From: an uncultured Sphingomonadaceae bacterium
Lineage (GTDB): Bacteria; Pseudomonadota; Alphaproteobacteria; Sphingomonadales; Sphingomonadaceae
Direction: 5' to 3'
Assembly (NCBI GenBank): GCA_937873035.1
Contig: CALMVA010000090.1
Span: forward strand, 1 to 59,405
Length of the DNA: 59,405 nucleotides
Of this stretch, positions 1 through 8,509 are shown piece by piece (position 1 is the stretch's first letter; every line of letters starts with the position of its first letter). Made by a program: the position numbers and the translations under genes. The notes beneath the pieces are model-generated. The model saw nothing but the letters and a program-made list of their open reading frames with translations. It was not told the DNA's origin and made no database searches.

Positions 1-50
1 TCCGCCCCGCTTGGGAACCCCCAAACGATTCAGCCTAATCAGGACAGACT

Positions 51-1067
51 CTAGAAGAGGCGGGTCAGCATATAGAAGGCGGCCCCCACAAGTGCCGAAG
101 CGGGAACGGTGAGGAACCACGCGACGAGCAGATTGCCCGCGATGCCCCAGCGCACGGCGGAGGCGCGCTTGGCGGCGCCTGCGCCGATGACGCAGCCCGT
201 GATGGTGTGCGTCGTTGACACGGGGATGCCGAGCCATGAGGCCGCGAACACCATGATCGAACCGCCCGCCGAGGCTGAAAAGCCCTGATGGTGCGACAAT
301 TTGGTAATGCGCGTGCCCATCGTCTGGATGATCTTCCAGCCGCCGGACATGGTGCCAAGGCCAATGGCGATATAGCAACTGATGGCCACCCAATGCGGCA
401 CGTGGAACTCACCATGCAGATAGCCGGTCGAGTAGAGCAGCACGCTGATGACGCCCATCGTCTTTTGTGCATCGTTAAGACCGTGGCTGATCGAATAGGT
501 GGCGGAGGACAGCAGATGGAGCGACTTGAAGCCGCTCTCTGCACGTCGCGCGGATGCGCCCCTCATCGCCCATGAACTGACCAGCATGATGAGCATCGAA
601 ATTATCATGCCAAGGGTGGGCGAGAGGACGATGGCGATGAGCGTCTTGTTGAGCCCCGTCCAGATGATGCCTTCCATCCCGGCATGGGCGACGCCAGCGC
701 CAACAATGCCGCCGACAAGCGCATGGCTGGATGAGGAGGGGATGCCCTTCACCCAGGTCACGATATTCCAGAACATCGCCCCCACCAGCGCCCCAAAGAC
801 GACGCCGGGCGTCACCAGATTCTGGTCGATAATGCCCTTGCCGATGGTCTCCGCCACCTTGTGCAGGCTCGGAAAGGCAAGCGACAGAAAATAAGCCGCG
901 AAGTTGAAAAAGGCGGCAAAGCCCACCGCTGCAACCGGCGTCAGCAATCGCGTCGAAACAACCGTCGCAATCGAGTTGGCGGCATCATGCAGGCCGTTCA
1001 GAAAATCGAAGGCGAGCGCAAGCGCGATCAGCCCGATAAGGAGCGGGAGGGCGAGGGTCGGCTCCAT
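51..1067 (-). CDS. inorganic phosphate transporter, PiT family
   Basis: A 338-residue integral membrane protein of the PiT family, which imports phosphate (as metal-phosphate or with a cation) across the inner membrane. The N-terminal segment contains the family signature 'DFLNGLHDAANSIATVV' (about residues 21-37), and the second internal repeat carries 'SHGLNDAQKTMGV' and 'GIPVSTTHTITGCVIGAG'; these paired D/N-containing motifs are the PiT hallmark. About eight to ten hydrophobic segments are visible. Length is short but complete for bacterial PiT. It starts only 9 bases after the stop of the upstream Nudix-DUF47 gene, so the two are surely co-transcribed; DUF47 proteins are the usual partner of PiT. 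The specific substrate is inferred from the family. Confidence 0.93.
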   Translation of the reverse strand: MEPTLALPLLIGLIALALAFDFLNGLHDAANSIATVVSTRLLTPVAAVGFAAFFNFAAYFLSLAFPSLHKVAETIGKGIIDQNLVTPGVVFGALVGAMFWNIVTWVKGIPSSSSHALVGGIVGAGVAHAGMEGIIWTGLNKTLIAIVLSPTLGMIISMLIMLVSSWAMRGASARRAESGFKSLHLLSSATYSISHGLNDAQKTMGVISVLLYSTGYLHGEFHVPHWVAISCYIAIGLGTMSGGWKIIQTMGTRITKLSHHQGFSASAGGSIMVFAASWLGIPVSTTHTITGCVIGAGAAKRASAVRWGIAGNLLVAWFLTVPASALVGAAFYMLTRLF

Positions 1068-1076
1068 GACGGCCTC

Positions 1077-2201
1077 TTACGCGTGGTCGATCACGAGACC
1101 GTCGATCTCGTTGGCGACATCCTCAAAGCGGTCAATGACGCGCTCAAGATGCCCGTAGATTTCACGCGATACGATGAAACGCAGTGTGTTCGACGCACCA
1201 TGCGCCTTGAACAGCGCGCGCAGGCCCGCGTCATGGATATTGTCAGCCTCACCTTCCATCCGCACGAGACGTTCGGTCAACTCGTGAAGGCGCGCGCCAT
1301 TGCTGCTGATGTGGCGCAAGAGCGGCAGAGCCTCGGCAAGAACGCGCGAGGCATCGACGATGATCGCCGCCATGTCCTTCATTTCCTGCTCAAAGCCAGT
1401 GACTTCATACAGGTCGATAGCGCCAGCCGTCTGGTTCATCTGATCGATGGCATCGTCCATCGAGCCAATGAGGCTGGTGATCGAGCCGCGATCAAACGGC
1501 GTCAGGAAGGTGCGGCGCACGCTGGAAAGCACGTGGCGGATAATGTCGTCCGCATCGTGCTCGCGCTCGCTGATTTCCTTGATGTGTTCCGCCATGTTCG
1601 GCCCGCCTTGCAGCAGACGCGACAAGGCTTCCGCGCCCGCAACGAGCGTCTTGCCGTGCGCTTCGAACAGGTCGAAGAAGTTTTCCTGGCGCGGCAGCAG
1701 CCTCTGGAACCAGCCGAACATTTTATTTCCCCCTTTGATGGTTTGCGCAAGCGGGCCGCTGCGGACGGCGACATTCACTTCGCTTGCGCGGAATTGTCGA
1801 ATAAGCACCTTGAGATCAGGCTCGTTCACAGCCTCGGCGGCTTCGGCAAGGCTGAACCAGCGCCGCTCGCGAAACTCCTGCTCCTCCCACTCATCCAGCT
1901 CTTCGGTGACAAGAATCGGAAACACATCGACTTCCGCCTTGAGCGACGCGCCAGACTTGCGCGTTTTGCGATAGCTGTAACTGCCGATGGAGGTGGGGCA
2001 GGCAAGCCCCAAAATACCCGCCTCTTCCTCGGCCTCGGCGGCTGCTGAGGCGTGAGGCGAAAGATCGCGGATCACATTGCCCTTGGGGAGCACCCAGCGC
2101 CCGGTGCCGCGCGAGGTGACAAGCAAAATTCGCGCAGGGGCGTCAAGCGCGTCACCGTCAATTCGGTAAGGCAAGGCGGCAATCTGGCGAATGGTCGGCA
2201 C
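1077..2201 (-). CDS. Nudix hydrolase domain fused in frame to DUF47 (PhoU-like) protein
   Basis: One uninterrupted 374-codon frame from a GTG start. Residues 1-150 are a Nudix domain of the alphaproteobacterial 'WVLPKGN' type, with the box G-x5-L-x7-AEAEEEAGI: the last E-E-x-G part is intact, but the usual first Glu is Leu and the Arg of R-E is Ala. Residues 161-374 (from MFGWFQRLLP) are a full-length DUF47/PhoU-like helical protein, the usual accessory of PiT phosphate transporters, and PiT follows 9 bases downstream. No stop codon separates the halves; the linker is about 25 residues. A good ribosome site lies just before Met161, so a separate 214-residue DUF47 product from 1721 is likely as well. 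Whether the fusion is real, or a lost stop or sequencing error, cannot be told here. Confidence 0.85.
   Translation of the reverse strand: MPTIRQIAALPYRIDGDALDAPARILLVTSRGTGRWVLPKGNVIRDLSPHASAAAEAEEEAGILGLACPTSIGSYSYRKTRKSGASLKAEVDVFPILVTEELDEWEEQEFRERRWFSLAEAAEAVNEPDLKVLIRQFRASEVNVAVRSGPLAQTIKGGNKMFGWFQRLLPRQENFFDLFEAHGKTLVAGAEALSRLLQGGPNMAEHIKEISEREHDADDIIRHVLSSVRRTFLTPFDRGSITSLIGSMDDAIDQMNQTAGAIDLYEVTGFEQEMKDMAAIIVDASRVLAEALPLLRHISSNGARLHELTERLVRMEGEADNIHDAGLRALFKAHGASNTLRFIVSREIYGHLERVIDRFEDVANEIDGLVIDHA
1719..1733 (-). promoter_or_regulatory. internal ribosome site and ATG for a stand-alone DUF47 protein
   Basis: On the minus strand a GGGGG run (1729-1733) lies 7 bases before the ATG at 1721-1719, inside the Nudix-DUF47 frame. 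The ATG coincides with the normal N-terminus of DUF47 proteins (MFGWF...) and would give a 214-residue protein of normal family length. This suggests the ancestral state was two genes, and that two products may still be made. Confidence 0.65.
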
Positions 2202-2206
2202 CTGCG

Positions 2207-2227
2207 ATTGTTACAGATTTATGACGC
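2207..2227 (-). promoter_or_regulatory. candidate Pho box upstream of the Nudix-DUF47-PiT operon
   Basis: The minus strand reads GCGTCAT-AAAT-CTGTAAC-AAT, close to the PhoB binding consensus of two CTGTCAT-like repeats 11 bases apart (second repeat matches fully, first 5 of 7). It faces a phosphate-transport operon, which supports it. However it ends only about 8 bases before the GTG at 2201, leaving no room for a normal -10 element, so either the true Nudix start is further in or the match is chance. Confidence 0.4.
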
Positions 2228-2339
2228 AGCCTCTGGCCGAGGTGCGCTCCAATCGCAAGCACCGATTGCAGCCCCTGCAAAACGAACAGGGCCAGACTGG
2301 AGGCGATGCGGCCTCTGCCACACCGCCTCAGGGATCAGC

Positions 2340-4163
2340 TTACCAGCCGCAGCTCTTGCCCTTGTTCTGCTGCTGAAGCCACGTCATCAACGGCTTGAAA
2401 TAGGCGATCATCGCCGTGCCATCCATCTCGCTCTTGCCGGTAAAGGCCTTGAGCGCTTCTGGCCACGGCTTGGAGCCTCCCATTTCCAGCATGGCGTTCA
2501 GGCGCTTGCCGACGTCCTTATTGCCATAGAAGGAGCAGCGGTGCAGCGGCCCCTTCCACTTGGCGATGTCGCACGCCGCCTTGTAGAACTGGAACTGGAG
2601 GATGCGCGCAAGGAAGTAGCGCGTATAAGGCGTGTTGCCGGGGATATGATATTTCGCGCCGGCATCGAAATTCGCCTCGGTGCGCTCGACCGGCGGCACG
2701 ATGCCCTGATATTTCAGGCGCAGGTCGGTCCAGCCCTTGTTGTAGCCGCTCGTCGGGATCGACCCGTCGAACACGCCCCAGCGCCATTTATCGACCAGCA
2801 GACCAAAGGGCAGGAAGGCCACCTTGTCCATCGCCTGACGCAGCAACAGGCCCAGATCCTTGTCGGCGCTCGGCACCTTTGCGCGATCGAGCAGGTTGAT
2901 CTGCACCAGATATTCCGGCGTGATCGACAAGGCGATGGCATCGCCAATCGCCTCATGGAAGCCGTCATTGGCGCCGTTGAGATACAGCAAAGGCTGCTTG
3001 TTATAGGCGCGCTGGTAGAAATTATGGCCAAGCTCGTGATGGATCGTCACGAAATCGCCCGAATTGACCTTGGTGCACATCTTGATGCGCAGATCGTCCT
3101 TATTGTCGAGATCCCAGGCGCTGGCATGGCACACGACTTCACGGTCGGCGGGCTTGGTGATCTGCGAGCGGTTCCAGAATGTTTCCGGCAGCTTTTCAAA
3201 GCCAAGCGAGGTGAAGAAGCCCTCGCCCGTCTCCACCATCTTCTTCGCGTCATAGCCCTTGGCCTTCAGAAGATCGCCAATGTCATAGCCAATGTCGCCA
3301 GCGCCAGCGGGGGCGACGATGGGGTAGATGTCGCCCCATTCCTGCGCCCACATATTGCCAAGCAGGTCAGCCCGGATCGGCCCGGTCTTGGGCTGTACGG
3401 CATCGCCATATTTCTCGTTGAGCTTGGTGCGCGTATAGCAGTGGAGCTGGTCGTAAAGCGGCTTCACCTGCGCCCAGAGCTTGTCGGTCAACTTGGCGAA
3501 ATCATCAGCGGGCATATCATAGCCCGACCGCCACATCGCGCCGACATCGGAATAGCCAAGGTCTTTCGCGCCCTGATTGGCGATCTCGACGAGCTTGGCA
3601 TAATCCTCGCGCATCGGGCCGCCGACATTGCTGTGCCAGCTTGCCCACATTTCCTTGAGCTTTTCAGGATCGCGATTGGTCCCCATTTCGGCCTCGATGT
3701 CCGAGCCGTTGATCGGCTGGCCATTGAGCGTGCCCTTGCCCTTGCCATAGGCCGAGTTGAGGCGCGTCGCGATTTCGTTGAGTTCCTTTGCCGCCTCGGC
3801 AGTCGCCGGGGCAGGCAGAACAAGCCCACCACGCAGAATTTCAAGCTTGCGCTTCGTGTCGTAGCTCAGGCCCGGCACCGCCATATATTTGGCGGCGTCG
3901 CTCGCATATTTCACCGACATTTCGGTGCCTTCGGCCCCCACCTTGGCGGCTACGGCGTCGGTATCATCGGTGATATAGGTGTTGTTGATCCACTGGACTT
4001 GCGCATTGTAGATCGAGAAATCACCCAGCGTCTTTTCAGCATCGGCAATGAACTTGTCGGCATCGGCAGGCGTGGGGGCAGGCGTCGGTGCGGTTTGCGC
4101 GAAGACCGGGGTGGCGAGCGCCAGCGAAAGGCCGAGCGCCAGCGTGGAAACGAAGCTCTTCAT
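2340..4163 (-). CDS. M2-family zinc peptidase (angiotensin-converting-enzyme-like dipeptidyl carboxypeptidase)
   Basis: A 607-residue exported metallopeptidase. The N-terminus MKSFVSTLALGLSLALATPVFAQ is a clear Sec signal peptide with cleavage after AFA/Q, followed by an Ala/Pro/Thr linker. The zinc motif HELGH is at residues 376-380 within 'TIHHELGHNFYQRAY', and a downstream 'NGANDGFHEAIGDAIALS' supplies the third ligand Glu typical of gluzincins of family M2. Length matches bacterial ACE homologues (about 600). It likely removes dipeptides from peptide C-termini in the periplasm. A GGAGAG ribosome site sits 5 bases before the ATG. It is a single gene, well separated from the phosphate operon downstream. 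Confidence 0.9.
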   Translation of the reverse strand: MKSFVSTLALGLSLALATPVFAQTAPTPAPTPADADKFIADAEKTLGDFSIYNAQVQWINNTYITDDTDAVAAKVGAEGTEMSVKYASDAAKYMAVPGLSYDTKRKLEILRGGLVLPAPATAEAAKELNEIATRLNSAYGKGKGTLNGQPINGSDIEAEMGTNRDPEKLKEMWASWHSNVGGPMREDYAKLVEIANQGAKDLGYSDVGAMWRSGYDMPADDFAKLTDKLWAQVKPLYDQLHCYTRTKLNEKYGDAVQPKTGPIRADLLGNMWAQEWGDIYPIVAPAGAGDIGYDIGDLLKAKGYDAKKMVETGEGFFTSLGFEKLPETFWNRSQITKPADREVVCHASAWDLDNKDDLRIKMCTKVNSGDFVTIHHELGHNFYQRAYNKQPLLYLNGANDGFHEAIGDAIALSITPEYLVQINLLDRAKVPSADKDLGLLLRQAMDKVAFLPFGLLVDKWRWGVFDGSIPTSGYNKGWTDLRLKYQGIVPPVERTEANFDAGAKYHIPGNTPYTRYFLARILQFQFYKAACDIAKWKGPLHRCSFYGNKDVGKRLNAMLEMGGSKPWPEALKAFTGKSEMDGTAMIAYFKPLMTWLQQQNKGKSCGW

Positions 4164-4251
4164 GTAACTCTCCGAAGAAATATTGTTGCGCGAACGCTAA
4201 GCCCGTGGATGCCACCCGGTCAAGCGAAGCCGCCCTATTTTTCGACGAGCG

Positions 4252-5001
4252 TCAGCGTGTCAGAAAATCGACCATCGCCGCGCCAAGCTCAGGCTTGGTG
4301 ACAGCGCTCATATGGTTGCCGGGGATGGGATAATAATGCCCCTGCGGCAGTGCCTCAGCGAGCGCCTGTGCATTGCCATTGTCGAAATCATCGACGCCGC
4401 AAACAACGCCAATCGGGAAATTCCAGCCGCGCAGCACCGCTTCTTCGATGCCCTCAAAGGCGTCTATCAGCAGGTTGAGCGCGACCGCATCACCACCGCT
4501 CGTCTTGAGAAAGGCTTCCACGAACCATTCCGGGCTGCCCTTGGCGTGGCGCCCCAAATTGGTGAGGATCGCGCGGAAATGCCCGGCCCGCCGATCGGCC
4601 TGCGTCAACCCTTCCAGACCCATGCCGGCAAGGATCGCGCGCGCCGGGCGGAAGCCCCGCGCCATCATGCGCGACAAAGTGCGTGCACCCAGCGAATAGC
4701 CAGCGGCATCCAGATCGGTCAGCCCCAGATGCGTGATGAGCGCAAACATATCGTCGGTCAGAATGTCTTTGGGATAAGCCGCCGGATCATGTGGCTTGTC
4801 GCTTGCGCCATGTGCGCGCAGATCGGGCATGATGACGCGGAAGCCCGCTTCGGCAAGGCGCTGCGCGGTGGGCACGAACTTCATCCAGTTGGTATGCGCG
4901 TCTGAGATATAGCCATGAATAAGGAGGAGCGGACGCCCTTCTCCCAGTTCATAATAAGCAAGGCTTACGCCATCAGGCGCGGTAAAATAAGCAGGGGTCA
5001 T
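4252..5001 (-). CDS. alpha/beta hydrolase
   Basis: A 249-residue alpha/beta-hydrolase fold protein without a signal peptide, so cytoplasmic. The oxyanion region 'LLLIHGYISDAHTNW' (residues 25-39), the nucleophile elbow G-Y-S103-L-G and a C-terminal 'GNHMSAV' histidine give a complete catalytic triad arrangement. Substrate cannot be inferred. The ATG overlaps the stop of the upstream GFA-type gene by 4 bases (4998-5001), so the pair is translationally coupled. Alternative identities within the fold include esterase, epoxide hydrolase or haloperoxidase-like. Confidence 0.85.
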   Translation of the reverse strand: MTPAYFTAPDGVSLAYYELGEGRPLLLIHGYISDAHTNWMKFVPTAQRLAEAGFRVIMPDLRAHGASDKPHDPAAYPKDILTDDMFALITHLGLTDLDAAGYSLGARTLSRMMARGFRPARAILAGMGLEGLTQADRRAGHFRAILTNLGRHAKGSPEWFVEAFLKTSGGDAVALNLLIDAFEGIEEAVLRGWNFPIGVVCGVDDFDNGNAQALAEALPQGHYYPIPGNHMSAVTKPELGAAMVDFLTR

Positions 5002-5441
5002 TCGGGCACATCTAGCCCAACAGCCTTCCAGCGGTCCACCAGCGATGCATATTCATCGCACCGAAGCACAGGCAGGCCACGCGTATCAAGCCAGGCGGCG
5101 TGCATCGCCTCCACCCCGAAATGGCTGGTGGGCACGAAGCACGACGGATCATCAAAGCTTCCCACCGTCAGGTCGCAGCGCGCGGCATCGGGATATTCAA
5201 ACCCCAGCGGCGTGCCACATTCCCGGCAGAACGGGCGGCGCGCAATTGGCGACGAAGCATACCAATCCGGCGCGCGCTCCCATATTCGCTGGGACTTGGC
5301 GAGATTGACAAAGGCGATGGAAACACCCCCCGTCGCGCGCTGGCACATACGGCAATGGCAAAGATAGGCGTCGAAATTCTCCAGATGGGCGGTATAGCGC
5401 ACCCGTCCGCACTGGCAGCCGCCGGTCAGTGTGTGGCTCAT
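4998..5441 (-). CDS. GFA-family (Mss4-like zinc) protein
   Basis: A 147-residue protein of the glutathione-dependent formaldehyde-activating enzyme family. The zinc-binding cysteines are all present: GGC-Q-C near residues 9-11, C-H-C-R-M-C at 28-33, and a later C-R-E-C pair. The family binds two zinc ions in a beta-tent fold; a formaldehyde-glutathione role is proven for few members, so the function is uncertain. It is the first gene of a two-gene unit with the alpha/beta hydrolase, with a 4-base ATGA overlap. Confidence 0.85.
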   Translation of the reverse strand: MSHTLTGGCQCGRVRYTAHLENFDAYLCHCRMCQRATGGVSIAFVNLAKSQRIWERAPDWYASSPIARRPFCRECGTPLGFEYPDAARCDLTVGSFDDPSCFVPTSHFGVEAMHAAWLDTRGLPVLRCDEYASLVDRWKAVGLDVPE

Positions 5442-5594
5442 AATTTGCTCCCTGACGATAGCGTGCCAATCCTAACCCGCCACGTTTGGCGCACAATGCC
5501 GTTCATGCTGCTCACTCATTCGCTTGACCCTGCCGCCCATGGCCGCAACAAGGCGCGCAGGGGATGGGCAACATATAACAGACGAGGTGCCTTG

Positions 5595-6659
5595 ATGATT
5601 TTGTTCCGTTCCCTTCTTCTCTCGCTTGCGGTTGTTGCCGCCCCGGCGCTTGCCGATAGCGGCAAGCTCATCGCCCCGCTCGGCAAAGGCACATTTGGCG
5701 CACGCACAGAGGTGATGGTGCTGGGCACACCACATCTGGCGGGCTGGCCCAAGGACTATGACACGAAGCGCCTCGCGCCACTGCTGGACCGGCTGGCGGC
5801 CTATCGGCCCGACATCATCACGATCGAGGCGCTCTCCGGGCGCGATTGCGACCAGTTGAAGCGTTATGCCGCCACCATCCCCGATGCGTGGGAGCAATAT
5901 TGCTGGGATACCGATGCCGCGCGCAAAGCGACCGGGCTCGATGTGCCCGAAGCCGTTGCTGCCGTGGAAAAGACGCTTGCTGCATGGCCAACCACGCCGA
6001 CAGCTGCCGACCGGAGGAAACTCGCCGCGCTCTTTTCCGCCGCCAATGATCGCACATCGGCGCTTGTCCAATGGCTGCGGCTCGCGCCGACCGATCGCCA
6101 CGCGGGCGATGGGCTGGACGCCGCCCTGGTCGAGATGCTCGACAAGCGCGCTATTGCCAGCAACGAAAATTACCAGATCGCCGCCGTGCTCGCCGCGCGC
6201 CTTGGGCTGGAGCGCGTCTATCCAACCGACGACCACAGTGCGGATAGCATCACCGGTGGCCTTGGCGATGATTTTGGCAAGGCGCTGACCGACATCTGGG
6301 CATCTGCAAACGCTCAGTCGGGCTGGCTGAAAGATTTCTCATCCAAGCCGCCCGCCGATGGCGACATACTGGGTTATTATCGTGCGACCAACGGCGCGCA
6401 TTATCTGAAAACCGCCATTAGCAACGATTTCGGCGTGGCCTTGAAAGACCAAAGCGCCAGCAAATGGGGTCGCCAATATGTCGCCTGGTGGGAAACACGG
6501 AACCTGCGGATGATTGCCAATATCCGCGCCGCTTTCGGCAACCGGCCCGGCGCGCGTGTCCTCTCCATCGTCGGATCGTCGCACAAGCCCTATTTCGATG
6601 CCTATCTGGGGTTGATGCACGACGTGCGCGTGCAGGATACTGAACGCTTCCTCAAATAG
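5595..6659 (+). CDS. exported TraB/ChaN-like protein (DUF5694 type)
   Basis: A 354-residue protein. I place the start at 5595 because it opens a typical signal peptide (MILFRSLLLSLAVVAAPALA/DS) preceded by GAGGTG; an in-frame extension further upstream would bury it. The mature part begins with 'VMVLGTPHLAGWP' and 'ITIEALSGRDCDQL' and ends with 'SIVGSSHKPYFDAYLG'. The GTPH, ALSG and G-S-S-H elements resemble the GxxH/E motifs of the EreA-ChaN-TraB superfamily, putative metal-dependent hydrolases. The activity is unknown. Transcribed alone, ending at a hairpin terminator that lies within the tail of the convergent neighbour. Confidence 0.75.
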   Translation: MILFRSLLLSLAVVAAPALADSGKLIAPLGKGTFGARTEVMVLGTPHLAGWPKDYDTKRLAPLLDRLAAYRPDIITIEALSGRDCDQLKRYAATIPDAWEQYCWDTDAARKATGLDVPEAVAAVEKTLAAWPTTPTAADRRKLAALFSAANDRTSALVQWLRLAPTDRHAGDGLDAALVEMLDKRAIASNENYQIAAVLAARLGLERVYPTDDHSADSITGGLGDDFGKALTDIWASANAQSGWLKDFSSKPPADGDILGYYRATNGAHYLKTAISNDFGVALKDQSASKWGRQYVAWWETRNLRMIANIRAAFGNRPGARVLSIVGSSHKPYFDAYLGLMHDVRVQDTERFLK

Positions 6660-6671
6660 GGCAAATCAATC

Positions 6672-6714
6672 GGGCTGGCCGGCCATTATCAGCTGCGCCT
6701 GGCCAGCCCCTTTT
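6672..6714 (+). terminator. rho-independent terminator of the TraB-like gene
   Basis: A perfect 9-base stem GGGCTGGCC (6672-6680) / GGCCAGCCC (6701-6709) with a 20-base loop is followed by CTTTT. It overlaps the last codons of the convergent isomerase gene. Confidence 0.7.
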
Positions 6715-7339
6715 GCTCCATTCGCCAGATCGCCATGTCGATGCGGTCCTGCCCGAAGAACGGCTCTTCCTCAAAGACAAGCGTCGGCACGCCCCAATGG
6801 CCGGAAGCTTCGAGCGCAACCTGATTGGCGGAAATCTCTACATCAAGCGCATCAGCCTCGGCCAGCGCCTCGGCATCGAGTTCGGCCAGATCAAGCCCGG
6901 CGCGTTCTGCCGCGCCCAACAGGTGATCGCCTTCGTGCCAGTTTTGCGCGCCGCCCCAGATGAGCATCGCCGCCTCATGGCAAAAGGCAAGGCTCTTGCC
7001 GCGCCGCGCAGCCGCCTGCCCCAGCCGGGTGAGGCGGAAGATATAGGGTTGGTCCTCGGCAATCTTGCGCGTCATCACATCCTGCACAATGGGGTCGGGA
7101 CGCGGCGGGCCGAAGGGGATGCCGTGGAACTGCGCGACACGGAACATATCGCGCATGGTATAACCCAGCCAATTGGGGTGGTTGCGCTCGAAGAAATTCG
7201 GCTCGCGGATGGCAAGTGGATAAACTGGCCGCAGGTTGATCGTCAGGTCATAATCCTCGGCCATCTGCCGGTAGCGGCCAATGGCAAGGTAGCTATACGG
7301 TGATCGGAACGACCAAAAAACGTCAGCGTTCAAAGTCAT
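6689..7339 (-). CDS. 2-hydroxychromene-2-carboxylate isomerase family protein (DsbA fold)
   Basis: A 216-residue thioredoxin/DsbA-fold protein. The start 'MTLNADVFWSFRSPYSYLA' has the F-x-S-P-Y-S signature in which a serine, not a Cys pair, activates glutathione in kappa-class GST/HCCA isomerases. Later 'NQVALEASGHWGVPTLVFEEEPFFGQDRID' is the cis-proline and C-terminal signature of the family. In naphthalene catabolism this enzyme isomerises 2-hydroxychromene-2-carboxylate; no aromatic-degradation genes are nearby here, so the substrate is open. Monocistronic. Confidence 0.87.
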   Translation of the reverse strand: MTLNADVFWSFRSPYSYLAIGRYRQMAEDYDLTINLRPVYPLAIREPNFFERNHPNWLGYTMRDMFRVAQFHGIPFGPPRPDPIVQDVMTRKIAEDQPYIFRLTRLGQAAARRGKSLAFCHEAAMLIWGGAQNWHEGDHLLGAAERAGLDLAELDAEALAEADALDVEISANQVALEASGHWGVPTLVFEEEPFFGQDRIDMAIWRMEQKGLARRS

Positions 7340-7403
7340 GGCGGCAATGCCCCTCCCTCATCCTGTTTTGACAACAGTGTTCGACAGGGGCTGGCATGGC
7401 AAG

Positions 7404-7439
7404 CCTCGATCCCCTCCCGCAGGCAGAAGGGGATCGGGG
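7404..7439 (-). terminator. hairpin downstream of asd
   Basis: A 12-base stem (7404-7415 with 7428-7439, one G-T pair) with a 12-base loop lies 12 bases beyond the asd stop. There is no U run, so it may protect the mRNA end or assist termination, not act as a classical terminator. Confidence 0.4.
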
Positions 7440-7450
7440 CTGGCCTGCGC

Positions 7451-8476
7451 TTACGCCTTCTTCAGATGGCGGCGGCCGAGAAGTTCAGCGATCTGGACCG
7501 CGTTGAGCGCCGCACCCTTGCGCAGATTGTCCGACACGCACCACAAGGCAATGCCGTTATCCACGGTCGAATCTTCACGAACGCGCGACACGAAGGTCGC
7601 ATAGTCGCCCACACATTCGATGGGGGTAACATATCCGCCATCCTCGCGCTTATCGACGAGCATGACGCCCGGCGCTTCGCGCAGGATCGACTGTGCCTTG
7701 GCCGCCGAGATTTCATTCTCGAACTCGATGTTGACGGCTTCGGAGTGGCCGACAAACACCGGCACGCGCACGCACGTCGCCGTCAGCTTGATCTTGGGGT
7801 CGAGGATCTTCTTGGTCTCGACGACCATCTTCCACTCTTCCTTGGTCGAGCCATCATCAAGGAACTTGTCGATGTGCGGGATGACGTTGAAGGCGATCTG
7901 CTTGGTGAACTTCACCGGCTCTGCCGTATCGCCCACAAAGATGTTGCGCGACTGCTCGAACAACTCGTCCATGCCCTGCTTGCCCGCGCCCGACACCGAC
8001 TGGTAGGTCGCAACGACAACGCGCGTGATCTTGGCGGCATCGTGCAGCGGCTTCAGCGCCACCACGAGCTGCGCGGTCGAGCAATTGGGGTTGGCGATGA
8101 TGTTGCGCGCGGTGTAGCCGTCAATGGCATCGGGGTTCACTTCCGGCACGATCAACGGCACATCCGGGTCCATGCGGTAGAGCGAGGAATTGTCGATGAC
8201 GACGCAGCCAGCCGCCGCCGCCTTGGGCGCGTAGATCGCGGTTGCATCAGAGCCGATGGCGAACAGCGCCATATCCCAGCCCGACCAGTCGAAATGCTCG
8301 ATATTCTGAACCTTGAGCGTCTTGCCGGTTTCGCCAAATTCAATGACGTCGCCCGTCGAGCGCGCCGAGGCGACCGCTGCGATTTCATCTGCCGGGAACT
8401 GGCGCTCGGCAAGGATGTTCAGCATTTCGCGGCCCACATTGCCCGTGGCACCGGCAACAACAACACGATAACCCAT
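7451..8476 (-). CDS. asd: aspartate-semialdehyde dehydrogenase
   Basis: A 341-residue NADP-dependent enzyme that reduces aspartyl phosphate to aspartate semialdehyde, the branch point to lysine/diaminopimelate, threonine and methionine. N-terminal dinucleotide motif 'VVAGATGNVGREML' (residues 5-18), catalytic Cys132 in 'ANPNCSTAQLV', and 'HIDKFLDDGSTKEEWKM' plus 'RVPVFVGHSEAVNIEF' further on are canonical for the Gram-negative type. Length matches the family. It is transcribed alone, with a palindromic repeat upstream and a hairpin downstream. dapF, another enzyme of the lysine branch, lies 7 kb away on the other strand. Confidence 0.96.
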   Translation of the reverse strand: MGYRVVVAGATGNVGREMLNILAERQFPADEIAAVASARSTGDVIEFGETGKTLKVQNIEHFDWSGWDMALFAIGSDATAIYAPKAAAAGCVVIDNSSLYRMDPDVPLIVPEVNPDAIDGYTARNIIANPNCSTAQLVVALKPLHDAAKITRVVVATYQSVSGAGKQGMDELFEQSRNIFVGDTAEPVKFTKQIAFNVIPHIDKFLDDGSTKEEWKMVVETKKILDPKIKLTATCVRVPVFVGHSEAVNIEFENEISAAKAQSILREAPGVMLVDKREDGGYVTPIECVGDYATFVSRVREDSTVDNGIALWCVSDNLRKGAALNAVQIAELLGRRHLKKA

Positions 8477-8509
8477 CTTGTCTTCCCTTCAATCCATCTG
8501 CCCCCGTCG

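Noticed and set aside
2052..4301. Open frame of about 749 codons on the plus strand, opposite the M2 peptidase
   Set aside because: It mirrors the codon structure of the GC-rich peptidase gene; the product is Arg/His/Ala-rich with no motif, while the minus strand has a signal peptide and HELGH.
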